A stretch of 64,000 nucleotides of DNA, taken from contig NZ_JAGIOP010000002.1 of assembly GCF_017876775.1 (NCBI RefSeq), forward strand, positions 806,001-870,000, in the 5' to 3' direction. The notes below the pieces were generated by a model. The model had not been told where the DNA came from. It made no database searches and saw nothing but the letters and a program-made list of their open reading frames with translations. Positions 17,364 through 26,825 of the stretch are shown here, piece by piece; position 1 is the stretch's first letter, and each line of letters begins with the position of its first letter. Made by a program: the position numbers and the translations under genes. The DNA comes from Mycolicibacterium lutetiense (GTDB lineage Bacteria; Actinomycetota; Actinomycetes; Mycobacteriales; Mycobacteriaceae).

Positions 17364-20054
17364 CTAGCCCCGGCCGATCTCGGCGCGCAGCGCGGCCAAT
17401 GCCGCGTCGATACCCGCCGCCCCCTTACCGGAACCTTGTGCCATGTCCGCCTTGCCGCCCCCGCGGCCGTTGACCGCCGCGCCGAACTGCTTGACCAGTT
17501 CGTTGGCGCGCAGGCCCAGATCCTGTGCCGCTGGGTTGACCGCCACCACGAAGGGCACCGAGTCGTCCTCGCCCTCGGCGATCAGGGCGACCACCCCGGG
17601 GTCGGAGCCGAGCTTGCCCTTGATGTCGCCGACGAGGCTGCGCAGATCACCGGCCGACATGCCGCCGGCCATGCGTTGTGCGACCACGCGCACCTTGCCG
17701 ATGGTCTCCGCACCTGCGGCCGCGTTGGCCGCGGCGGCCCGGGCGTTGGCCAGACGGGCCTTGTCGAGTTCCTTCTCGGCCGCCTTGAGTCGTTCCACCA
17801 GGTTCGCCACCCGGGCGGGCACCTCTTCAGACGGCACCTTCAGCGACGAGGCCAGTCCTGCCATCAGGGCACGTTCCTTGGCCAGATGGCGGAAGGACTC
17901 CAGCCCGACGTAGGCCTCGACGCGGCGCACCCCGGACCCGACCGAGGATTCGCCGAGGATGGTGACCGGTCCGATCTGGGCCGAGTTGTGTACGTGGGTG
18001 CCGCCGCAGAGTTCCAGCGAGAACGGCCCACCGATATCGACCACCCGCACCTCGTCGGGGTAGTTCTCCCCGAACATCGCCATCGCGCCCATCGCCTTGG
18101 CCTTATCCAGGGCGGTGAGGAACGTGTTCACCTGGTAGTCGGCCTCGACGGCCTCGTTGGTGACCACTTCGATCTGCGAGCGCTGGTCTTCGGTCAACGC
18201 GCCCTGCCAGTTGAAGTCGAACCGCAGATAACCGGGACGGTTCAGCGAACCCGCCTGAACGGCGGTGGGGCCCAGCACCTGTCGCAATGCGGCGTGCACC
18301 ATGTGGGTACCGGAGTGCCCCTGCGTGGCACCGCGACGCCACTTCGGATCCACTGCGGCGGTGACGGTGTCGCCCTCGACGAATTCTCCGGACTCCACGT
18401 TGATCCGGTGCGCCCACAGGGTTTTGGCGATCTTCTGCACATCGGTGACCGCAGCCTTGGCGGTGGCCGACGAGCCCGTGCCGGAAATCGCACCCTCATC
18501 GGCGATCTGGCCGCCCGACTCGGCGTAGAACGGGGTGCGGTCCAAGATCAGTTCGACGCGCTCGGCGTCGACGTCCTCGTGGGTCACCACCGGCACCCGC
18601 TTGCCGTCCACAAAGATTCCGAGAATGCGTGCCTCAGTGGACAATTCATCGAAGCCGGTGAACTCGGTGGGTCCGGCGTCGACCAGCTCGCGGTACGCCG
18701 AAAGATCGGTGTGGGCCTGCTTGCGCGCGGCGGCATCGGCCTTCGCGCGCTGACGTTGCTCGGCCATCAACGAGCGGAAGCCCTGCTCATCGACGGACAG
18801 GCCGGCCTCGGCTGCCATCTCAAGGGTGAGGTCGATCGGGAAACCGTAGGTGTCGTGCAAGGTAAATGCGTCGGCGCCGGAGAGCCTGGAGATTCCCGCG
18901 TGCTTCGTCTTCGCGGCGGCGTCGTCGAACAGCCTCGAGCCTGCGACCAGGGTGCGGTTGAACGCCGTCTCCTCGGCCACCGCGATGCGGTGGATCCGTT
19001 CGAAGTCGGTGACCAGTTCCGGATACGACGGGCCCATCTCGTCGCGCACGGTGGTCATCAGCCGACTCATGATCGGCTCGTCGACACCGAGCAGCTTGGC
19101 GGCGCGGATGATGCGGCGCAGCAACCGCCGCAGCACGTAACCGCGGCCCTCGTTTCCGGGGCTGACACCGTCGCCGATGATGATCGCCGCGGTACGACTG
19201 TGATCGCCGATGATGCGGTAGCGGACATCGTCCTCGTGACTGCCCTTGCCGTAACCGCGGGGGGCGATCCCGGCGACCACGTCGATGACCGGCTTGACCA
19301 GATCGGTCTCGTAGACGTTGTCCACGTCCTGAAGCAGGCAGGCGATCCGCTCGACACCCATGCCGGTGTCGATGTTCTTGCGCGGCAGCGGGCCGAGGAT
19401 CTCGTAGCCCTCCTTGGCGGGGCCCTCCCCGCGCTCGTTCTGCATGAACACGAGATTCCAGATCTCGATATAGCGGTCTTCGTTGGCCTCGGGGCCGCCC
19501 TCGATGCCGTACTCCGGGCCGCGGTCGTAGTAGATCTCCGAACACGGTCCGCACGGCCCGGGGATGCCCATCGACCAGTAGTTGTCGACCATGCCGCGGC
19601 GCTGGATGCGCTCGAGCGGCAGCCCGGCGACCTCCTGCCACAGCGAGATCGCCTCGTCGTCATCCAGATAGACCGTCGCCCACAGTCTTTCCGGGTCGAA
19701 TCCGTAGCCGCCGTCGCTGACCGGGTTGGTCAGCAGGGTCCAGGCCAGCTCGATGGCGCGCTTCTTGAAATAGTCGCCGAACGAGAAGTTGCCGGCCATC
19801 TGGAAGAAGGTGTTGTGCCGGGTGGTGATACCGACTTCTTCGATGTCGGGGGTGCGGATGCACTTCTGCACGCTGGTGGCGGTGTTGTACGGCGGGGTGC
19901 GCGCACCGAGGAAATAGGGCACGAACTGCACCATGCCGGCGTTGACGAACAACAGGTTGGGGTCGTCGAGGACCACCGAGGCGCTGGGCACCTCGGTGTG
20001 GCCCGCCTTCACGAAATGATCGAGGAAGCGCTTCCTGATCTCGTGTGTCTGCAC
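17364..20054 (-). CDS. alaS: alanyl-tRNA synthetase
   Basis: An 896-residue class II synthetase. The catalytic core includes [19 protein letters not shown] and the motif around [17 protein letters not shown]. The editing domain holds [14 protein letters not shown] and [13 protein letters not shown], whose His and Cys residues bind zinc. A C-Ala domain ends the protein. I chose GTG at 20054 because [14 protein letters not shown] matches the M. tuberculosis start, and GAGGACA lies about 9 bases upstream. The 129-base gap before the YjbQ gene shows nothing beyond a possible TAATGT -10. Confidence 0.97.
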   Translation of the reverse strand: MQTHEIRKRFLDHFVKAGHTEVPSASVVLDDPNLLFVNAGMVQFVPYFLGARTPPYNTATSVQKCIRTPDIEEVGITTRHNTFFQMAGNFSFGDYFKKRAIELAWTLLTNPVSDGGYGFDPERLWATVYLDDDEAISLWQEVAGLPLERIQRRGMVDNYWSMGIPGPCGPCSEIYYDRGPEYGIEGGPEANEDRYIEIWNLVFMQNERGEGPAKEGYEILGPLPRKNIDTGMGVERIACLLQDVDNVYETDLVKPVIDVVAGIAPRGYGKGSHEDDVRYRIIGDHSRTAAIIIGDGVSPGNEGRGYVLRRLLRRIIRAAKLLGVDEPIMSRLMTTVRDEMGPSYPELVTDFERIHRIAVAEETAFNRTLVAGSRLFDDAAAKTKHAGISRLSGADAFTLHDTYGFPIDLTLEMAAEAGLSVDEQGFRSLMAEQRQRAKADAAARKQAHTDLSAYRELVDAGPTEFTGFDELSTEARILGIFVDGKRVPVVTHEDVDAERVELILDRTPFYAESGGQIADEGAISGTGSSATAKAAVTDVQKIAKTLWAHRINVESGEFVEGDTVTAAVDPKWRRGATQGHSGTHMVHAALRQVLGPTAVQAGSLNRPGYLRFDFNWQGALTEDQRSQIEVVTNEAVEADYQVNTFLTALDKAKAMGAMAMFGENYPDEVRVVDIGGPFSLELCGGTHVHNSAQIGPVTILGESSVGSGVRRVEAYVGLESFRHLAKERALMAGLASSLKVPSEEVPARVANLVERLKAAEKELDKARLANARAAAANAAAGAETIGKVRVVAQRMAGGMSAGDLRSLVGDIKGKLGSDPGVVALIAEGEDDSVPFVVAVNPAAQDLGLRANELVKQFGAAVNGRGGGKADMAQGSGKGAAGIDAALAALRAEIGRG

Positions 20055-20183
20055 GTTGTTCGTGTCCTCGTGTTCGTGGGTGGCTGGGGTTGCGCAGGCA
20101 ACCACCAGTGAGATCGCTTTACATTACCGTTCTGCGCGTTCACCCCGAAAAGGCGACGAGGCGCACACCGCTGAGCCCGCCGG

Positions 20184-20585
20184 TCACGCCCCCAGAAAGC
20201 TCAGCCGCACGTGGCGCTGCGGGTTGTCGCGGTTCAGATCGACCAGCACCACGCTCTGCCAGGTTCCCAGCAGCGGGCGGCCTGCCTGGACCGGCAACGT
20301 CACCGACGGTGACACCAGCGCAGGCAGCACGTGATCTGCGCCATGGCCGAACGCTCCGTGGCTGTGCCGGTAGCGGTCATCGCGCGGCAACAACCGTTCC
20401 AGGGTATCGAGAAGGTCGTCGTCCGAACCGGCGCCGGTCTCGATGATGGCCACCCCGGCGGTCGCGTGCGGGACGAACACGTTGCACAGGCCGTCGCGGT
20501 GCGCGCCACAGAACGCGCGCACGGAGTCGGTGAGATCGACGATGCGGCGCCGCGAGGTGTCCACCTCGATCACGTCGGTGTCCAT
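20184..20585 (-). CDS. YjbQ family protein (UPF0047)
   Basis: A 133-residue single-domain protein of the YjbQ family, equivalent to Rv2556c. Conserved stretches are FVPHATAGVAIIETGAGSDDDLLDTLERL, HGAFGHGADHVLPALVSPS and LGTWQSVVLVDLNRDNPQRHV; the histidines form a possible metal site. Some members show a weak thiamine phosphate synthase activity in the literature, but the biological role is not settled. It diverges from the Rv2557-like gene. Confidence 0.9.
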   Translation of the reverse strand: MDTDVIEVDTSRRRIVDLTDSVRAFCGAHRDGLCNVFVPHATAGVAIIETGAGSDDDLLDTLERLLPRDDRYRHSHGAFGHGADHVLPALVSPSVTLPVQAGRPLLGTWQSVVLVDLNRDNPQRHVRLSFLGA

Positions 20586-20656
20586 CCGCCCAGCCTACGA
20601 GGGCACCCGCCGGCCCATTGCCACCTGCGGCGCACCGGAGGAAGGTGGGAGTGGAA

Positions 20657-20672
20657 CCGGTGGCGCCACCGG
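20657..20672. promoter_or_regulatory. perfect 16-base palindrome upstream of the Rv2557-like gene
   Basis: CCGGTGGCGCCACCGG reads the same on both strands and lies 29 bases before the GTG at 20702, between divergent genes. It could be an operator; in such GC-rich sequence chance is also possible. Confidence 0.3.
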
Positions 20673-20701
20673 GGTGCCGCCCTGGCAGGAAGGGGTGGAC
20701 C

Positions 20702-21322
20702 GTGTTCGCACGTTCAACCACGATCGCAGCGCGCACCCAGGCCATCAACGCCGGCATCGCCCATGTCCGCGACGAGGTCATGCCCGCCCTCGACACCATT
20801 CATGGCTGCGTCGGGCTGTCCCTGATGGTGGATCGGCAATCGGGCGACGGTGTCCTCACGACGGCCTGGCGGTCCGAAGAGGCCATGCATGCCAGCGCCG
20901 CCGCGGTGGCACCGATGCGCCATCGCGTGGTGGAGGTGTTCGCCGCCACCGCCACCGTCGACGAGTGGGAGATCGCGGCGGTGCACCGCGAGCAGTACTC
21001 CGGACCCGGCGCCTGTGTTCGGGCGACCTGGCTGCGAGCCCGCCCCGAGCTGTTCGACCGGGCCGTGGACTTCTACCGCACCTCTGTGCTGCCGGCGATG
21101 GAGGACCTCGAGGGGTTCTGCAGCGCCAGCCTCATGCTCGACCGCGGGTCGGGCCGGGCCGTGTCCTCGGCCACTTTCGACAGCGCCGAGGCGATGGACC
21201 ACAACCGCGATCAGGCCAGGGCGCTGCGCACCGCCCGGCTACGTGATCTGGGCGCCGATCAGATCGCTGTCGGCGAATTCGAACTCGTGCTGGCGCACCT
21301 TCGCGTACCCGAGATGGCCTGA
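20702..21322 (+). CDS. conserved mycobacterial protein, Rv2557/Rv2558-like
   Basis: A 206-residue soluble protein made of two similar halves, each with an alpha/beta sandwich pattern. Compare VGLSLMVDRQSGDGVLTTAWRSEEAM with SASLMLDRGSGRAVSSATFDSAEAM. This suggests an internal duplication of a dimeric alpha-beta barrel (ABM-like) fold. GTG at 20702 follows AGGAAGGGG. Its place after alaS and the YjbQ gene matches Rv2557/Rv2558, which are reported as induced in starvation. No catalytic residue is obvious. Confidence 0.85.
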   Translation: MFARSTTIAARTQAINAGIAHVRDEVMPALDTIHGCVGLSLMVDRQSGDGVLTTAWRSEEAMHASAAAVAPMRHRVVEVFAATATVDEWEIAAVHREQYSGPGACVRATWLRARPELFDRAVDFYRTSVLPAMEDLEGFCSASLMLDRGSGRAVSSATFDSAEAMDHNRDQARALRTARLRDLGADQIAVGEFELVLAHLRVPEMA

Positions 21323-21413
21323 GGCGCACACCGATCGGAATTGACGACCCCGTTTACGCCGGTCCGGGGCGGGGTACTCCTCGTTCTGCCATGACAAGCC
21401 CTGGAGGAGAAAA

Positions 21414-21722
21414 ATGACCATCACCGGCATCATCAGCGCGATTCTCATCGGCATTGCCGTCGGCGTGATAGGCCGCTTGATCGTTCCCGGCAGACAACCC
21501 ATCGGCGTTCTCGTGACGATCCTGGTCGGCATCGTCTCCGCGTTCATCGGGACCGCGCTGGCCCGCAGCATGGGTATCCCGACGGCCACCAGCGGTGTCG
21601 ACTGGCTCGAACTACTCGTCCAGGTCATCGTCGCCGCGCTCGGTGTGGCCCTGATCTCGGCGCTGATGGGACGCCGAAGGACCGGCATCCTGGGAACGCG
21701 ACGGTCCGGACTGCTGCGCTGA
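21414..21722 (+). CDS. GlsB/YeaQ/YmgE-type small membrane protein
   Basis: A 102-residue protein with three hydrophobic helices: ISAILIGIAVGVIGRLIVPG, VLVTILVGIVSAFIGTALA and LVQVIVAALGVALISALMG. The first helix followed by RLIVPGRQPIG matches the transglycosylase-associated (GlsB/YeaQ) family. Members are often stress-induced; no enzymatic role is known. A GGAGGA ribosome site precedes the ATG. A strong hairpin follows the gene. Confidence 0.88.
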   Translation: MTITGIISAILIGIAVGVIGRLIVPGRQPIGVLVTILVGIVSAFIGTALARSMGIPTATSGVDWLELLVQVIVAALGVALISALMGRRRTGILGTRRSGLLR

Positions 21723-21734
21723 TTTCAGTCCGAC

Positions 21735-21778
21735 CGCAAACGGTCCCGCCCCGCTTCTCGCGGGCGGGACCGTTTGCG
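21735..21778. terminator. strong 17-bp hairpin, probable bidirectional terminator
   Basis: The arms 21735-21751 and 21762-21778 pair perfectly over 17 bases around a 10-base loop. It sits between the ends of two convergent genes. There is no T tract, as is common in mycobacteria. Confidence 0.75.
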
Positions 21779-21794
21779 CTGGGGACCGGTCCGT

Positions 21795-22268
21795 TCAGCG
21801 GCCCCCGAGCAGACCGTCGAGGCGTTCGTACCCCTCGGCCATTCCGCCCTCCATCCCGGAGGACAGCACGGCATCACGGGCCTCGATGTTGGGACAGATG
21901 GATCGCCCGCGCAGCTGACTGCGACCGTCGCCCAGGTCGTCGAACCAGACGTACTCGATGTTCACCATGTCTGGGGCGCCTTCGAATTCGAAGGTCTGGA
22001 TGATGAGCTCGTTCGGGCGCACCACGTGATAGACGCCGTTGAACCCATAGTTACCGGACGCGTCCGAGTGCTGATAGCGATAGCCTCCGCCGGTACGGAA
22101 ATCCCAGTGCTCGATCCGCATCTCCAGTCCGTGCGGCCCCAGCCACCGTGTGACCAGTTCGGGCTCGGCGTGGGCGCGGAACAGCGCATCGACCGGCGCG
22201 TCGAAGGGCCGGGTGAACTCCATCGCGAGAGTGTCGACGGGGGCAGTGAGATTGAGCGCGTTCGTCAT
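21795..22268 (-). CDS. SRPBCC (AHSA1/CalC-like) domain protein
   Basis: A 157-residue START-like protein. EFTRPFDAPVDALFRAHAEPELVTRWLGP and FRTGGGYRYQH are typical of activator of Hsp90 ATPase homologue 1-like domains, which bind a hydrophobic ligand in a cavity. The ATG overlaps the stop of the ArsR-family gene (ATGA). Pairs of ArsR regulator and AHSA1 protein are common in actinobacteria. The ligand is unknown. Confidence 0.92.
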   Translation of the reverse strand: MTNALNLTAPVDTLAMEFTRPFDAPVDALFRAHAEPELVTRWLGPHGLEMRIEHWDFRTGGGYRYQHSDASGNYGFNGVYHVVRPNELIIQTFEFEGAPDMVNIEYVWFDDLGDGRSQLRGRSICPNIEARDAVLSSGMEGGMAEGYERLDGLLGGR

Positions 22269-22636
22269 TCCGGTTTCTCCTCGGGTTTGTCGTTTGATTT
22301 CGGTGTCATTCGGGCCAGCAGGTCATCGAGCCTGCGGTAATTGCGTTCGGCGTCGAGCCGATATCGGTCGATCCATGCGGTCAGTCCTTCCAGTGCGGCC
22401 GCGTCGAGATGGACCGGCCGACGCTGTGCATCTCGGGTCCTGGTGACCAGACCCGCCTGCTCGAGTACTTGAATATGTTTGGAGACAGCCTGTTTCGTGA
22501 TGGCGAAAGGTTCGGCCAGTTCGTTGACGGTGGCCGGGCCGCGGGACAGACGTGCCACCATCGCTCGCCGGACCGGATCGGCGAGGGCCAGGAAGGCCCG
22601 ATCCAAGTTCCCATCGACATCCCCATCGTGCTCCAA
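22265..22636 (-). CDS. ArsR-family helix-turn-helix regulator
   Basis: A 123-residue winged-helix regulator. The HTH is visible in ALADPVRRAMVARLSRGPATVNELAEPF and ITKQAVSKHIQVLEQAGLV. It has no Cys or His metal-binding cluster, so it is likely a non-metal member of the family that controls its SRPBCC partner. A dyad just upstream (22655-22668) may be its own operator. Confidence 0.92.
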   Translation of the reverse strand: MEHDGDVDGNLDRAFLALADPVRRAMVARLSRGPATVNELAEPFAITKQAVSKHIQVLEQAGLVTRTRDAQRRPVHLDAAALEGLTAWIDRYRLDAERNYRRLDDLLARMTPKSNDKPEEKPE

Positions 22637-22654
22637 TGGTCAACCTCTCCGTTG

Positions 22655-22668
22655 ATCAACCAATTGAT
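22655..22668. promoter_or_regulatory. candidate operator of the ArsR-SRPBCC operon
   Basis: ATCAA and TTGAT flank CCAA, 19 bases upstream of the ArsR-family ATG. AT-rich context and position suit an autoregulatory site. Confidence 0.4.
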
Positions 22669-22725
22669 TGAATACCAAGGTAGAGCGATCCCTGGAGCCT
22701 TGTCAAGGGTTCGGACGGATGGAAC

Positions 22726-24087
22726 TCAGCGACGGATGCGGCGAATGATGGCGCGCAGCTTGTCGACCCGGGTGACCAGCTCGCGTTCGAAACCACGCCC
22801 GGTCGGCTGGTAATAGTCCGTCCCCACCAGCTCATCGGGTGGATACTGTTGCGGCACAACACCATCGGGATGATCGTGGGCGTACTTGTAGCCCACGGCG
22901 TTGCCGAGCTTCTGCGCCCCCGAATAATGGCCGTCCCGCAGGTGCGAAGGCACCAACCCGGCCTTACCGGCCCGGATGTCGTTCATGGCCGCACCGAGCG
23001 CCGTGGTGACCGCGTTGGACTTGGGTGCGGTGGCCAGGTGCACGGTCGCATGCGCCAGCGTGAGCTGCGCCTCGGGCATGCCGATCAGTTGCACGGTCTG
23101 GGCGGCGGCGACGGCGGTCTGCAGCGCGGTCGGATCGGCCATGCCGATGTCCTCGCTGGCCAGGATCATCAGGCGGCGCGCCACGAAGCGTGGATCCTCC
23201 CCCGCCACCAGCATCCGGGCCAGGTAGTGCAGTGCCGCATCGACGTCCGATCCGCGCACCGATTTGATGAAGGCGCTGACGACGTCGTAGTGCTGATCAC
23301 CGTCACGGTCGTAGCGCACCGCGGCTTTGTCCAACGACTGCTCGATGGTCTCGAAAGAAATGACACCACCCGGCCCTCCGGCTGTTTCCGAAGCCACCTC
23401 CAACGCGGTGAGAGCCCGCCGCGCATCGCCGGCGGAGAGCTGCACCATGAGGTCGACGGCCTCGTCAGTGACCTCGACCGCACCGCCGAGCCCTCGCGGG
23501 TCGGTGATCGCGCGGCGTAGCACCGTCTCGACGTCCTGCGGGGTGAGCGGCTGCAACTGCAGGATCAACGAGCGTGACAGCAGCGGCGCCACCACCGAGA
23601 ACGACGGGTTTTCCGTGGTGGCTGCGACCAACAGCACGATCCGGTTCTCCACCGCCGCCAGCAGCGCATCCTGCTGGGTCTTGGAGAAGCGGTGCACCTC
23701 ATCGATGAACAGCACGGTCTGTTCGCCGTGCACCGCGGCCCGCCGCGCAACATCGATCACCGCGCGGACTTCCTTGACGCCCGCGCTCAGGGCCGAGAGC
23801 GCCTCGAACCGGCGGCCGGTGGCCTGCGAGATCAGCGAGGCCAGCGTGGTCTTACCCGTGCCGGGAGGGCCGTACAGGATTACCGACGCCGCGCCCGATC
23901 CCTCCACCAGGCGGCGCAAGGGCGATCCAGCCTGCAACAAGTGCGACTGGCCGACGACCTCGTCGAGGCCGGCCGGGCGCATCCGCACGGCCATCGGCGC
24001 CGAAGCGGGGGCCGCCGAAGCGGGGGCCGCCGCACCGGGGCCCGCCTGGGCGGGCTCACCGGGCACGTCGAACAAACTGTCGGACAC
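22726..24087 (-). CDS. rarA: replication-associated recombination protein A (RarA/MgsA) AAA+ ATPase
   Basis: A 453-residue clamp-loader-like AAA+ protein acting at stalled replication forks. Walker A is [15 protein letters not shown], Walker B is [16 protein letters not shown], and sensor and arginine-finger regions follow. The C-terminal MgsA domain is recognised by [20 protein letters not shown] and [20 protein letters not shown]. The start is GTG. An Ala/Pro-rich stretch at residues 14-31 precedes [16 protein letters not shown]. It corresponds to Rv2559c. Confidence 0.95.
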   Translation of the reverse strand: MSDSLFDVPGEPAQAGPGAAAPASAAPASAPMAVRMRPAGLDEVVGQSHLLQAGSPLRRLVEGSGAASVILYGPPGTGKTTLASLISQATGRRFEALSALSAGVKEVRAVIDVARRAAVHGEQTVLFIDEVHRFSKTQQDALLAAVENRIVLLVAATTENPSFSVVAPLLSRSLILQLQPLTPQDVETVLRRAITDPRGLGGAVEVTDEAVDLMVQLSAGDARRALTALEVASETAGGPGGVISFETIEQSLDKAAVRYDRDGDQHYDVVSAFIKSVRGSDVDAALHYLARMLVAGEDPRFVARRLMILASEDIGMADPTALQTAVAAAQTVQLIGMPEAQLTLAHATVHLATAPKSNAVTTALGAAMNDIRAGKAGLVPSHLRDGHYSGAQKLGNAVGYKYAHDHPDGVVPQQYPPDELVGTDYYQPTGRGFERELVTRVDKLRAIIRRIRR

Positions 24088-24117
24088 GCCTTCTGCTTAC
24101 CACGCCGACACGACGGC

Positions 24118-24951
24118 CTACGCAGGTGCGGTCACGAAATCGATGAGTTCCTCGACCCGGCCGATCAGCGCGGGCTCCAGGTCGTTCCAGTCCCGCACCC
24201 GCCCGCGGATCCGTTGCCACGCCCGGGCAATGTCGGCCTGCTCCTGATGCGGCCAGCCCAGCGCGTCACAGATGCCGTGCTTCCACTCCACGGTGCGCGG
24301 GATCGTCGGCCAGGCCTTGATTCCGAGCCGGGCCGGTTTGACCGACTGCCAGATGTCGACGAACGGGTGACCGACCACGAGGGTGTGCTCACCGCCGGGG
24401 CCCCTGCGCACCGCCTCGGCGATACGCGCCTCCTTGGACCCGGTGACCAGATGATCGACCAGCACGCCGAGCCGACGACCCGGTTCGGGCGCGAATTCCG
24501 CCACGATGTCGGCCAGATCATCGACGCCGCCCAGATACTCGACGACGACACCTTCGATCCGCAGGTCGGCGCCCCAGACCTGTTCGACCAACTCGGCGTC
24601 GTGACGGCCCTCGACGTAGATCCGGCTGGCCAGCGCCACGCGGGCCTTGGCGTTCGGTACCGCAACGGAGCCGGACGCGGTACGTGCCGGCGCCGCCGAA
24701 CGTTTGGGCACGCTCAGGCTGACCGGCTTGCCGTCGATCAGGAATCCCGGGCCCATCGGGAAAGCCCGGACCTTGCCCCGGCGGTCTTCTAGTTCGACCC
24801 GGCCGCCCTCGATCCGTACCACCGCACCCACGAAACCACTCTGGGCGTCCTCGACGACCAGGCCCTTCTCCGCGGGCTGGTCTTTCGATCGAGTCAGCTT
24901 CGGGGTGTGCGGGTTTCGGGACAGGATGTCGGAACCGTAGCGATCAGTCAC
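24118..24951 (-). CDS. DUF3097 family protein
   Basis: A 277-residue soluble protein. It begins RYGSDILSRNPHTPKLTRSK and has an SH3-like GAVVRIEGGRVELEDRRGKVRAFPM segment. A TOPRIM-like middle follows (ASRIYVEGRHDAELVEQVWG, LGVLVDHLVTGSKEARIA). This layout matches the actinobacterial DUF3097 family as I remember it. The start is GTG. The function is unknown; the TOPRIM-like Glu and DHL pattern hints at nucleic-acid or phosphoryl chemistry (inference). Confidence 0.75.
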   Translation of the reverse strand: MTDRYGSDILSRNPHTPKLTRSKDQPAEKGLVVEDAQSGFVGAVVRIEGGRVELEDRRGKVRAFPMGPGFLIDGKPVSLSVPKRSAAPARTASGSVAVPNAKARVALASRIYVEGRHDAELVEQVWGADLRIEGVVVEYLGGVDDLADIVAEFAPEPGRRLGVLVDHLVTGSKEARIAEAVRRGPGGEHTLVVGHPFVDIWQSVKPARLGIKAWPTIPRTVEWKHGICDALGWPHQEQADIARAWQRIRGRVRDWNDLEPALIGRVEELIDFVTAPA

Positions 24952-25162
24952 GCGGCGATCCTAGAAACGCCTGCGGCGGCAGCGGGGTCGCGACATGCCA
25001 TCGTGATCGTGCTGTTAACTCAGCCGCCGGTGACCTCGTCGATCACGGTGCGGACGAACCGTAACGTCTCCGGCACGCTGTACGCACGATCACGCCGCCA
25101 AGATTCGGCCGGATTCGCCCGACGCTGGTTGAATTCAGCGGTGAGGTAACCGAGGCGAAGGG
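24952..25162. other. 211-base gap between divergent genes with a possible coding remnant
   Basis: On the minus strand the frame ending in TGA at 25020-25022 reads like a protein C-terminus (ending RFVRTVIDEVTGG) for about 60 codons, with high third-position GC near the end but no convincing start. No clear promoter or hairpin stands out. Confidence 0.25.
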
Positions 25163-25882
25163 ATGTGGCCGCCCACGATGTGGAGCACCGTGCTGGTGAT
25201 GGCCGTCGTGGCGGCAGTCGATCCCCTGCGGATCGGGGTTGTCGCCTTCATGCTGTCGAGGTCCCGGCCGGTGCGGTTGCTGCTCCCCTTCTTTCTGCTC
25301 GCCTTCATCGCGAACGTCGCGGTCGGCGTTGCGGTGGTGTCGGTGTTCAAGAACGTCACCGGTGACGGCGGTCGCACCATGCCGCCGGGCCTGGAGATCG
25401 GCATCGGGGTGGTGGCGCTGACTATCGCCGTCCTGTCCCTCACGGGGGCGCTCGAACGCCTGGTCAATCGAGTGCGGGCGCGCCGAACGGTGCCGGCTGA
25501 ACCCACCGCGGACTCGGTGCCGGGCCTGTCGAATCTGCCGGCCGGGATGCAGGCCGCGTTGCGCGGCGAGGCGCCGTGGGCGGCCGGACTGCTGGGCCTG
25601 ATCAACGGTTTTCCCACTCCGTACTACCTGGCCGCGATGGCTGCCGCCCTGACATCGGGCACCGCGGTCGCCGAGCAGATGGCCGCGATGGTCGTGTTCA
25701 ATCTGGTGGGTTTCCTGGCGGCCATCATTCCGCTCATCAGTTTCTGGGTCGCTCCGGCGGCCACCAGGTCCGGCGTTGAACGGATCTACGAGTGGATGGG
25801 AACCCACCATCGGCTCGTGGTCGCCGTGATCGCCGGCGCGGTGGGCGGGTACTTCCTGGCCACCGGCATCAGCCACCTGTGA
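25163..25882 (+). CDS. GAP/Sap-family membrane protein
   Basis: A 239-residue protein with about six membrane helices: WSTVLVMAVVAAVDPLRIGVVAF, LLLPFFLLAFIANVAVGVAVV, IGIGVVALTIAVLSLTGAL, GLINGFPTPYYLAAMAAAL, MVVFNLVGFLAAIIPLISFWV and VVAVIAGAVGGYFLATGI. The DPLRIG and loop pattern resemble the mycobacterial GAP family (Gap and Sap proteins), which help move glycolipids such as GPL or sulfolipid across the membrane. No glycolipid genes are adjacent, so the cargo is unknown. ATG at 25178 is an alternative start. Confidence 0.75.
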   Translation: MWPPTMWSTVLVMAVVAAVDPLRIGVVAFMLSRSRPVRLLLPFFLLAFIANVAVGVAVVSVFKNVTGDGGRTMPPGLEIGIGVVALTIAVLSLTGALERLVNRVRARRTVPAEPTADSVPGLSNLPAGMQAALRGEAPWAAGLLGLINGFPTPYYLAAMAAALTSGTAVAEQMAAMVVFNLVGFLAAIIPLISFWVAPAATRSGVERIYEWMGTHHRLVVAVIAGAVGGYFLATGISHL

Positions 25883-25895
25883 CGACGCGGTCGCG

Positions 25896-26807
25896 TCAGC
25901 GGGTCGCGAACCTGCGATAGATCGCGAGCATCAGGACGCCCGCCAACGTGATGCCCACCAGGTTCACGCCCAACTGCAGTACCGACCGGGCCGCGATGTC
26001 CCATTCGCCGACCGTCGCGGCGACTACCGCGAATCCGGCCGCGGGAACCGTCGTCACCGAGATGAAGACACCCACGAGTGCCGCGGATTTCGCCGACACG
26101 AGCGACAACATCCCGGCTGCGCCGGCAAGCAGCGCCACCACCAACGAGAAGGGGCCCACCTGGAAGATGAAATCCACCTGCTGGAGTTCGCGGAAGCTGG
26201 TCAACGACACCCATCCCAGGGCTTCGAAACCCAAGGTGGCGAGGGCGGTGACGGCCATCGCGACGGGGAAGCCGATCAACAGCGCCGCGCCCGCCCGGCG
26301 GGCCAACGACATCCGCCGTTGCACCAGCGCGACTGCGAGGGCGGCCAGCGGCCCGAATTCGGGTCCGACGACCATGGCGCCGACCACGGTGACCGCGGAA
26401 TCGTTGATGACGCCGATCGCGGCGAGCAGGCACGCGATGCACAGGAACATCAGGTACGTCGCGTTGAGGCTGGACTCTTCACGGGTACGCGACACCAGCT
26501 CGTCCCAGATCACCGCATCGGCACCGTCTCCCTCGGTGGCGTCCTCGGCATGAAAAGCCGACGAAGACAGGACGGTGTCGAGTGGCTCCAGGGTGATGGC
26601 CCCCAGGTGGGGCACATCAAGGGATTTCAGCCGCTCCACCACATCGTTGGCTGCCTCCCGGACCAGGATGGCCGTGATCTCGTCACCGGCCGGATCCCTC
26701 GCATCCCCGGCGTGCACCACGACATTCGTGACGCCGGGTTCCCGGTCGAGGACGTTCAGGATCGGCTGTCGCAGATCGGTCGGCGCGATGACGCGTAAGT
26801 GCAGCAC
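25896..26807 (-). CDS. DUF389 domain membrane protein
   Basis: A 303-residue protein with an N-terminal soluble alpha/beta part (residues 1-110). The hydrophobic DUF389 domain follows, with SSLNATYLMFLCIACLLAAIG, the hallmark VVGAMVVGPEFGPLAALAVAL, and several further helices. The family is widespread and has no established function; some members are stress- or sodium-related in the literature. It converges with the GAP gene, with only a 13-base gap. Confidence 0.88.
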   Translation of the reverse strand: MLHLRVIAPTDLRQPILNVLDREPGVTNVVVHAGDARDPAGDEITAILVREAANDVVERLKSLDVPHLGAITLEPLDTVLSSSAFHAEDATEGDGADAVIWDELVSRTREESSLNATYLMFLCIACLLAAIGVINDSAVTVVGAMVVGPEFGPLAALAVALVQRRMSLARRAGAALLIGFPVAMAVTALATLGFEALGWVSLTSFRELQQVDFIFQVGPFSLVVALLAGAAGMLSLVSAKSAALVGVFISVTTVPAAGFAVVAATVGEWDIAARSVLQLGVNLVGITLAGVLMLAIYRRFATR

Positions 26808-26825
26808 GGGCCGAGAGTAGCGTTC

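Noticed and set aside
17061..20111. 1016-codon open frame on the plus strand
   Set aside because: It mirrors alaS over its full length and has the His/Arg/Val-rich composition of an antisense artefact.
25043..25876. 277-codon open frame on the minus strand
   Set aside because: Antisense to the GAP-family membrane protein; His/Arg/Asp-rich shadow composition.
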